Below are positions 4,981 to 5,518 of a stretch of DNA of 5,518 nucleotides, piece after piece; position 1 is the stretch's first letter, and each line of letters opens with the position of its first letter. Source of the stretch: Scatosoma sp045614565 (GTDB lineage Bacteria > Bacillota > Clostridia > Christensenellales > Borkfalkiaceae); assembly GCA_045614565.1 (NCBI GenBank), contig JAZLDG010000092.1, forward strand, positions 1 through 5,518, written 5' to 3'. The translations under genes were made by a program, and so were the position numbers. Under the pieces are notes generated by a model, which did no database searches, had not been told where the DNA came from, and was given only the letters and a program-made list of their open reading frames with translations.

Positions 4981-5518
4981 TTCAAAGCAGACGATTACAG
5001 ATTAAAAATACAAGGAATGCGCGAGATATTGAAAGAAGCGGAATACGCTTTGGATATCGTGCATTTACGCCCCCGTCTTGTCGAGCTTGAAAAGGAACAA
5101 GAAAATCCCGACGTTTGGCAGGATCTTGAAAAATCCACCAAGATCGGGCGTGAAATTGCGGGAATTCGCAACAAAATAACCGCATACGAAACGGGCGCGA
5201 CCGCGCTTTCGGACGCGGAAGACGTCGTTGACCTTATCGAAGAAACGGAAGACGAAAGCTTGATTGCCGAGCTGGACGAAATGCTTATCACGGCGGAAAA
5301 GGACATCGAAGATATGCGTATCCGCGCGATCTTGAAAGGGCCTTACGACAACCACAACGCGATGCTTGCGCTCCACGCAGGCGCAGGCGGTACGGAGGCG
5401 TGCGATTGGTGTCAAATGCTCTACCGTATGTATTGCAGATATTGCGAAAAAATGGGCTTTAAAGTTTACGAGCTGGATAGAGAAGCAGGCGACGGCGCAG
5501 GTTTTAAGAGCGTGGACT
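4978..5518 (+). CDS. prfB: Peptide chain release factor 2, N-terminal half (3' end outside window)
   Basis: RF2 recognises UGA and UAA stop codons in the ribosomal A site and triggers release of the finished protein. The visible 180 residues are about half of a usual RF2 (around 365). Residues 1 to about 110 form the charged, helical first domain, with the RF2-typical NPDVW at 43-47. The second domain then begins with the hallmark LHAGAGGTEACDW, followed by MLYRMYCRYCEKMGFKVYE and the start of the GxKSV strand. The SPF codon-recognition and GGQ catalytic motifs lie beyond the right edge and cannot be checked. Most bacterial prfB genes carry an in-frame UGA and a +1 shift at CTTTGA near codon 25. 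Here the matching place (5047-5055) reads GCT TTG GAT, Ala-Leu-Asp, in one uninterrupted frame. It is the downstream partner of secA, an order common in Bacillota, and is probably translationally coupled to it. Confidence 0.96.
   Translation, partial: MFKADDYRLKIQGMREILKEAEYALDIVHLRPRLVELEKEQENPDVWQDLEKSTKIGREIAGIRNKITAYETGATALSDAEDVVDLIEETEDESLIAELDEMLITAEKDIEDMRIRAILKGPYDNHNAMLALHAGAGGTEACDWCQMLYRMYCRYCEKMGFKVYELDREAGDGAGFKSVD

Overview
This window is an ordinary bacterial housekeeping region, most likely from a member of the Bacillota (Clostridia-like). The reasons are the secA-prfB gene order, strong AGG(N)GG-type ribosome binding sites, sigma-A-type promoters, and protein sequences that read like Gram-positive versions of their families. 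Base composition looks intermediate by eye (not counted), with frequent GCG, ACG, TCG and CGT codons. I cannot name a genus.

Layout: (1) The window opens inside metK (+), which supplies the C-terminal half of S-adenosylmethionine synthetase. (2) A 49-bp gap holds one compact hairpin with an A-tract on one side and a T-tract on the other; it can terminate both metK and the convergent gene. (3) asnA (-) is a complete ammonia-dependent asparagine synthetase with a near-consensus promoter and ribosome binding site. (4) A 348-bp AT-rich divergent intergenic region carries the asnA promoter, one or two candidate secA promoters, and a secA leader rich in short inverted and direct repeats. (5) secA (+) is a complete 981-residue preprotein translocase ATPase with a long charged insertion and no zinc-binding tail. 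(6) prfB (+), encoding peptide chain release factor 2, starts 3 nt after the secA stop in the same frame and runs off the right edge; about the first half is visible.

secA and prfB almost certainly form one transcription unit. metK and asnA look independently transcribed, and nothing ties them functionally to secA-prfB beyond being core metabolism and gene expression.

The points most worth a second look are: a prfB that lacks the usual programmed +1 frameshift; the RF2-type UGA stop of secA placed just upstream of, and in frame with, prfB; the lysine-then-acidic low-complexity insertion in SecA; and the secA leader, whose repeats can form competing hairpins, plus an inverted repeat spanning the secA start site. 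I found no mobile element, CRISPR array, tRNA, rRNA or recognised riboswitch, and no convincing undescribed system.
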